Assembly: GCF_015265455.1 (NCBI RefSeq)
Contig: NZ_CP054492.1
Location: 1,736,001 to 1,800,000 of the forward strand
Origin: Candidatus Sulfurimonas baltica
Lineage (GTDB): Bacteria; Campylobacterota; Campylobacteria; Campylobacterales; Sulfurimonadaceae
DNA length: 64,000 nucleotides
Direction of reading: 5' to 3'
Below the pieces are notes generated by a model. The model was not told the origin of the DNA and ran no database searches. It saw only the letters and a program-made list of their open reading frames with translations. Shown here in pieces: positions 60,404 through 64,000 of this stretch. Position 1 is the stretch's first letter. Each line of letters begins with the position of its first letter. The translations under genes were made by a program, and so were the position numbers.

Positions 60404-61272
60404 TGCAAACATTAAAAACAATATTTTCACCAATTACTGCAACTTTAGGATTTATTCAAAATCACTTCAAAGCTATGATATTTTTACTCATACTTTTTTT
60501 GATATTCGCACCTGATAATGAAAAAGATTTTACACCAAACAATTTGCAGCAGATAAACTTGGTAGGACCAATAATGGAGGTCTCTGAAGTTTTACAGCAG
60601 ATTGATGATGCAACTTATAATGACTCTATAAAAGGTGTTTTATTTGTTGTTGATTCTCCAGGAGGGGCTGTCGCTCCATCTATAGAGGTGGCATATGCAA
60701 TAAAAAGACTAAAAGAGAAAAAACCTGTTGTTGCTTATGCTGGAGGAACTATCGCAAGCGGTAGTTATTATGCAAGTATTTGGGCAAATGAAATTATTGC
60801 AAACCCTGGTTCAATGGTTGGAAGTATTGGAGTTATTATGCAGGGAGCTGACTTAAGTGAGCTTATGAGCAAAATAGGTGTAAAATCCCAAAGTGTGCAG
60901 GCTGGTAAATATAAAAAAGTCGGAACAGGTGATAGAGCTTGGGCTCCTTATGAAATAAATGAGTTAAACAAGGTAATAAATGGGACTTACGATCTGTTTA
61001 CAACTGATGTAGCAAGTGCTAGAGGTCTAGATATTAATAAAAGAGATTTCTATGCCAATGCTCATATATTTACGGCGCATCAGGCAAAAGATGTTGGTCT
61101 AATAGATAGTATCGGTGTGAGCTATGATGCAAAGATAAGAGTTGTTGAACTAAGTGGAGTGGCAAACCCAATATGGAACAAAGAAGATAAGTTCGAAAAA
61201 CTTATGAAAAAACTCTCAGCAAGCACTGCTGTGACTCTTCATACATATTTTCCGGCTCTTACCTTAAAGTAG
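60403..61272 (+). CDS. sppA: Signal peptide peptidase SppA (S49)
   Basis: 289-residue inner-membrane serine protease of the short (36K-type) SppA group. An N-terminal anchor (FKAMIFLLILFLIFAP, about 25-40) precedes the protease domain. The catalytic Ser is in GGTIASGSYYASI (about residue 123), with VGSIGVIMQGADLSEL and the Lys in VQAGKYKKVGTG. Degrades cleaved signal peptides. Coupled to the amidohydrolase gene by overlapping stop and start. Confidence 0.92.
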   Translation: MQTLKTIFSPITATLGFIQNHFKAMIFLLILFLIFAPDNEKDFTPNNLQQINLVGPIMEVSEVLQQIDDATYNDSIKGVLFVVDSPGGAVAPSIEVAYAIKRLKEKKPVVAYAGGTIASGSYYASIWANEIIANPGSMVGSIGVIMQGADLSELMSKIGVKSQSVQAGKYKKVGTGDRAWAPYEINELNKVINGTYDLFTTDVASARGLDINKRDFYANAHIFTAHQAKDVGLIDSIGVSYDAKIRVVELSGVANPIWNKEDKFEKLMKKLSASTAVTLHTYFPALTLK

Positions 61273-61278
61273 ATGTAA

Positions 61279-61878
61279 TTAGAGCTCTACAACTCTAATT
61301 ACACTAGAACTATTCTCAAAAATTCTTTTTACTCTCTCTTGCCAAAGTTCACCAAACTCTTTTATCTCTTTTGGCTCAGCCAAACCACCCATAATTTTTT
61401 GCATTAGCGGATTCATACTAGGGCTTGGAGCAACTGGAGATGGATCATAAAAAACATCCACACTTTTACCGCTATCTACTCTTGTAAATCTTGCGGATGA
61501 ACTAATATTTGAGCTGAAGTTCATTAATGAATGACGGGCAAATTTGCCAGACAATCCTTTAAATCCGCTCTTATCGGTTGCTCCTGTTATTTGAGAAACA
61601 ACATTACTTATAACACCTGCAACGCCCTCTTGTAACTCCTCTTTAAACTCTACCTTTATCTCTCCTCTAACTGCCGGTCCATTTGGGTAGAGTGCTTTTA
61701 TTGCCTCTAATGTAATAAGGTAAGCGCCTGCAACCGTAGGGCAACTGTGCCCTGCCGATTTTACAACATCCAAATAATTAAACTCATATATCCCCATCTC
61801 GAATGCACCTAAAATGGCTGATAGCGGGTCTTGAACTTTAATAAGCTCTAAACTTTTGAAAAACTCTGGATAATTCAT
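61279..61878 (-). CDS. FmdE-like domain protein
   Basis: 199-residue cytoplasmic protein. The stretch SAGHSCPTVAGAYLITLEAIKALYPNG resembles the GHxCPG motif of the FmdE (formylmethanofuran dehydrogenase subunit E-like) family, where the Cys and His bind a metal. Only one Cys remains. The middle (GVAGVISNVVSQITGATDKSGFKGLSGKFARHSLM) is also FmdE-like. No molybdenum hydrogenase genes are beside it, so function is unknown. Spacing to xseA is nine bases on the same strand. Confidence 0.65.
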   Translation of the reverse strand: MNYPEFFKSLELIKVQDPLSAILGAFEMGIYEFNYLDVVKSAGHSCPTVAGAYLITLEAIKALYPNGPAVRGEIKVEFKEELQEGVAGVISNVVSQITGATDKSGFKGLSGKFARHSLMNFSSNISSSARFTRVDSGKSVDVFYDPSPVAPSPSMNPLMQKIMGGLAEPKEIKEFGELWQERVKRIFENSSSVIRVVEL

Positions 61879-61887
61879 ATATAGCTC

Positions 61888-63138
61888 CTATTTTTTACTT
61901 ATTTTAATAACTTTTGCACTTATACTTATTTTATCACTTTGAACATCAAAAATTTCATCTACATGTAGGGACGAAATATCTATCACTTTTGCATTTTTAG
62001 ATATTTGTGCAAAACCTTTTTTGCTCTTTAGTTTTGGATGATTAGATTCTAACATCTTTTGTAGAGTAACAATCTGATTTTTAGCAATATTTACTTTTGA
62101 ATCAATAATATGAGGGAAGCTCTCTTTAACACTTTGCATCTCTTTGGAAAAGTTTTGCATTTTAAACGATATTGTCTGGTAAAATGACTCTTTTATCTGT
62201 TTTATTTCGTAAAGTTTTTGCGTAATTTTTCTCTCTACAGAGTGCTGCGAGTATGAGTTTATCAGGTGAGTAAGTTCTTGTTTTGAGTTAAATAGCTTCT
62301 GTGACAATATTTGTGAATACTGCGTTGATAAAGAGTCCATATATTGGTACAACTCATTGGTATCTGGAAGAATCATCTCCATTGCGGCACTAGGTGTTGG
62401 TGCTCGCAAATCTGAAACAAAATCACTTATAACCCAGTCTATTTCATGACCGACTGCGGAGACTACAGGAGTTTTAGCTTTAAATATTGCATCTGCTACA
62501 ATCTCTTCATTAAAAGCCCATAAATCCTCAATACTTCCACCGCCACGACCTATAACGATAATATCATACTCTTTTTTATCACTATATCCAATTGCATTTG
62601 CTATGGAATAAGCCGCACTCTCACCTTGAACTAAAACATCATATATATCTATCTCCAAAGCTCTGTATCTTGTATTTGCTACTCTTAACATATCTTGCAA
62701 GGCTGCACCAGTTGCGGAGGTAATAAGTGCTATTTTTTTAGGAAATCTTGGAAGTTGTTGTTTTCTTTGCGTATCAAAATATCCTTGTTCTGACAACTTA
62801 CTTTTTAGTTGCTCATAGGCCAAGGCCAAAGCACCTTGTCCTGATGGTTCAATGCTAAAACAGTTAATCTGATACTCGCCGCGTGGTTTATAAAGAGTAA
62901 CTGCACCATCGAGTATAACTTTTAGCCCCTCTTTGAGTTGAAATTTCAACTTTGAAGCATTGCCTTTAAACATTACTGCTTTAATTGTTGATGTTGAATC
63001 TTTTAGAGTGAAGTAGATATGTCCACTGTTATGAAAAGTTATGCGGGAGAGCTCTCCATCAACCAATACACGAGAGAAAGTACTCTCAAGAAGAGTCTTA
63101 ATCTGCTCATTCAGCGATGAAACATTTAATATATTCAA
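61888..63138 (-). CDS. xseA: Exodeoxyribonuclease VII large subunit
   Basis: 416-residue large subunit. The OB-fold at the N-terminus (LLESTFSRVLVDGELSRITFHNSGHIYFTLKD) is followed by the catalytic domain with ALITSATGAALQDML, the VIGRGGGSIEDLWAFNEE signature and the C-terminal AVGHEIDWVISDFVSDLRAPTPSAA, then a coiled coil (about 265-370). Complete. The small subunit XseB is not in the window. It lies 20 bases after ubiE. Confidence 0.94.
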   Translation of the reverse strand: MNILNVSSLNEQIKTLLESTFSRVLVDGELSRITFHNSGHIYFTLKDSTSTIKAVMFKGNASKLKFQLKEGLKVILDGAVTLYKPRGEYQINCFSIEPSGQGALALAYEQLKSKLSEQGYFDTQRKQQLPRFPKKIALITSATGAALQDMLRVANTRYRALEIDIYDVLVQGESAAYSIANAIGYSDKKEYDIIVIGRGGGSIEDLWAFNEEIVADAIFKAKTPVVSAVGHEIDWVISDFVSDLRAPTPSAAMEMILPDTNELYQYMDSLSTQYSQILSQKLFNSKQELTHLINSYSQHSVERKITQKLYEIKQIKESFYQTISFKMQNFSKEMQSVKESFPHIIDSKVNIAKNQIVTLQKMLESNHPKLKSKKGFAQISKNAKVIDISSLHVDEIFDVQSDKISISAKVIKISKK

Positions 63139-63158
63139 AGTTTCATCTTTGTAGGAAA

Positions 63159-63869
63159 TTATATTTTTTTAGCAATAAGAAGAGTTGAAATATCCATTGA
63201 AAAACTTTTCACGTAAAGCATTTCAAAACCTGCATTTTCAAGCTCTTTTTTCATATTCTCAACTGTTGAAAAATCTTCTATTGAATTTGGTAAATACTCA
63301 TATGCTTCTAAATTTTTAGAGATAAATCCACCAATCTTTGGCAATATTTTATTCATATAAAAATCTCTAATTTTTCCAAATATTGAAGGATTTTCATTTT
63401 TCATAAACTCCAATATTACAACAAGTCCATCTTTTTTAAGAACTCTGTTGAACTCTATTAGCGCTTCTGCTCTCTCAACAACATTTCTGATTCCATATGT
63501 AATACTTAAAATATCTGCACCACAATCTGGCATTGGGATTTCTGTCGCCTTTGATATATGGTACATAAACTTTGGATATTTTTCTCTTGCAACATTGACC
63601 ATGCCATTAGAGGGATCAACACCGACTATTTCACCAATTGATATGCCGTTTACTTCTGCTCTTTTTTTCCAGAAGTCCATCATATCACCAGTTCCACAAG
63701 CAACATCTACAATTTTATCCAAAGAGTCTTTAGCATAAAACTCATAAGCTAAATCACAAGCTTTGCGTCTCCAGCTTTTGTCTACTCCCATACTCATAAC
63801 ACGATTTGCGGTATCGTATGTTGGAGCTATGTTATCAAACATAGATACTATTTTTTCTTGTTTTTCCAT
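63159..63869 (-). CDS. ubiE: Demethylmenaquinone methyltransferase (UbiE/MenG)
   Basis: Last methylation step of menaquinone biosynthesis. The 236-residue SAM methyltransferase has MFDNIAPTYDTANRVMSMGVDKSWRR, IVDVACGTGDMMDFW (motif I), DILSITYGIRNV and LKKDGLVVILEFMKNENP, the UbiE signatures. Campylobacterota lack ubiquinone, so menaquinone is the product. Precedes xseA. Confidence 0.94.
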   Translation of the reverse strand: MEKQEKIVSMFDNIAPTYDTANRVMSMGVDKSWRRKACDLAYEFYAKDSLDKIVDVACGTGDMMDFWKKRAEVNGISIGEIVGVDPSNGMVNVAREKYPKFMYHISKATEIPMPDCGADILSITYGIRNVVERAEALIEFNRVLKKDGLVVILEFMKNENPSIFGKIRDFYMNKILPKIGGFISKNLEAYEYLPNSIEDFSTVENMKKELENAGFEMLYVKSFSMDISTLLIAKKI

Positions 63870-63872
63870 AAT

Positions 63873-64000
63873 TTATAATTCCCTTTTCATCCACATAATT
63901 ATATCTTGTGCTTCTTTTTGTACATTTAAAATCTTAAACTTATCATCTAATTTTGTGAAACTGTTACTTCCTCCGACTGTTGGAGCTAAGTAACATAGAT
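63873..64000 (-). CDS. C-terminal end of an unidentified protein (5' beyond window)
   Basis: An open frame enters from the window edge on the minus strand and ends with TAA at 63875-63873, three bases upstream of the ubiE start. About 41 residues are visible: LCYLAPTVGGSNSFTKLDDKFKILNV followed by QKEAQDIIMWMKREL. Stop is clear and the spacing to ubiE suggests an operon, but the fragment is too short for a family assignment. Confidence 0.6.
   Translation of the reverse strand, partial: LCYLAPTVGGSNSFTKLDDKFKILNVQKEAQDIIMWMKREL

Overview
The window is a 64 kb piece of an AT-rich bacterial chromosome with no plasmid, prophage or CRISPR signature. Gene content and gene order point to Campylobacterota, most likely Sulfurimonas or a close relative. 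The evidence is the block fliY-fliM-fliA-orf-flhG-flhF-folK-aroQ with a divergent amidohydrolase-sppA pair, the block rpsO / Rrf2 regulator / flhA, an aminofutalosine-type amidohydrolase together with ubiE/menG, a nitric oxide reductase cluster and a cytoplasmic-type sulfate permease. The genus is an inference; the 16S gene (minus strand, 49218-50731) would settle it.

Layout. 1-2750: 3' end of valS, a SulP transporter and a small cytochrome c. 2759-6132 (minus): flgH, a secreted transglutaminase-like protein and a degenerate GGDEF-EAL protein, overlapping or nearly so. 6209-16183: yqeY, trpC, a TPR lipoprotein, a YkgJ Cys-cluster protein, a tRNA methyltransferase-like gene, kdsB, rpsO, an Rrf2 regulator, flhA, a DHH phosphoesterase and a cell-wall amidase. 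16191-21602 (minus): pyrH, rpoZ, spoT, tyrS and a nitronate monooxygenase. 21805-27198: bacteriohemerythrin, an Rrf2-type Fe-S regulator and norC-norB-norD-norQ, with two copies of a 24-bp dyad between regulator and norC that look like operators. 27278-35071: Nudix, pirin, a polysaccharide deacetylase, an isolated helicase C-terminal domain, HAD phosphatase, an RlmI-like methyltransferase, a second methyltransferase, a repeat-bearing spacer, glutaminase and two small proteins. 35271-37250: a NarB/NasA-like molybdoenzyme. 37447-41737: poorly characterised genes, including a two-gene module with a cytosolic trypsin-like protease carrying a zinc ribbon and a YbjN-like tail, and a Sel1-repeat protein. 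41868-45479: M3 oligopeptidase, secreted nuclease/phosphatase-like protein and ung. 45577-50731: a complete rRNA operon on the minus strand (16S, tRNA-Ile, 23S, 5S) whose long processing stems can be read directly. 51155-59077 (minus): mnmA, a LOG-family gene and the flagellar switch/sigma-28/FlhFG block, ending with folK and aroQ. 59183-64000: amidohydrolase, sppA, an FmdE-like protein, xseA, ubiE and the 3' end of one more gene.

Functionally the window combines flagellar biogenesis (flgH, flhA, fliY/M/A, flhF/G), NO detoxification or denitrification (nor cluster plus its regulator), menaquinone synthesis, translation (rrn, valS, tyrS, mnmA, rpsO) and stringent response. The most notable unexplained signals are the repeated palindrome CTACATGTAG and its core TACATGTA (at least 17 core sites seen by eye, in two reading frames and one non-coding site), the paired nor operators, the protease/YbjN module, the flgH-transglutaminase-EAL operon and a folded intergenic repeat near 33.2 kb.
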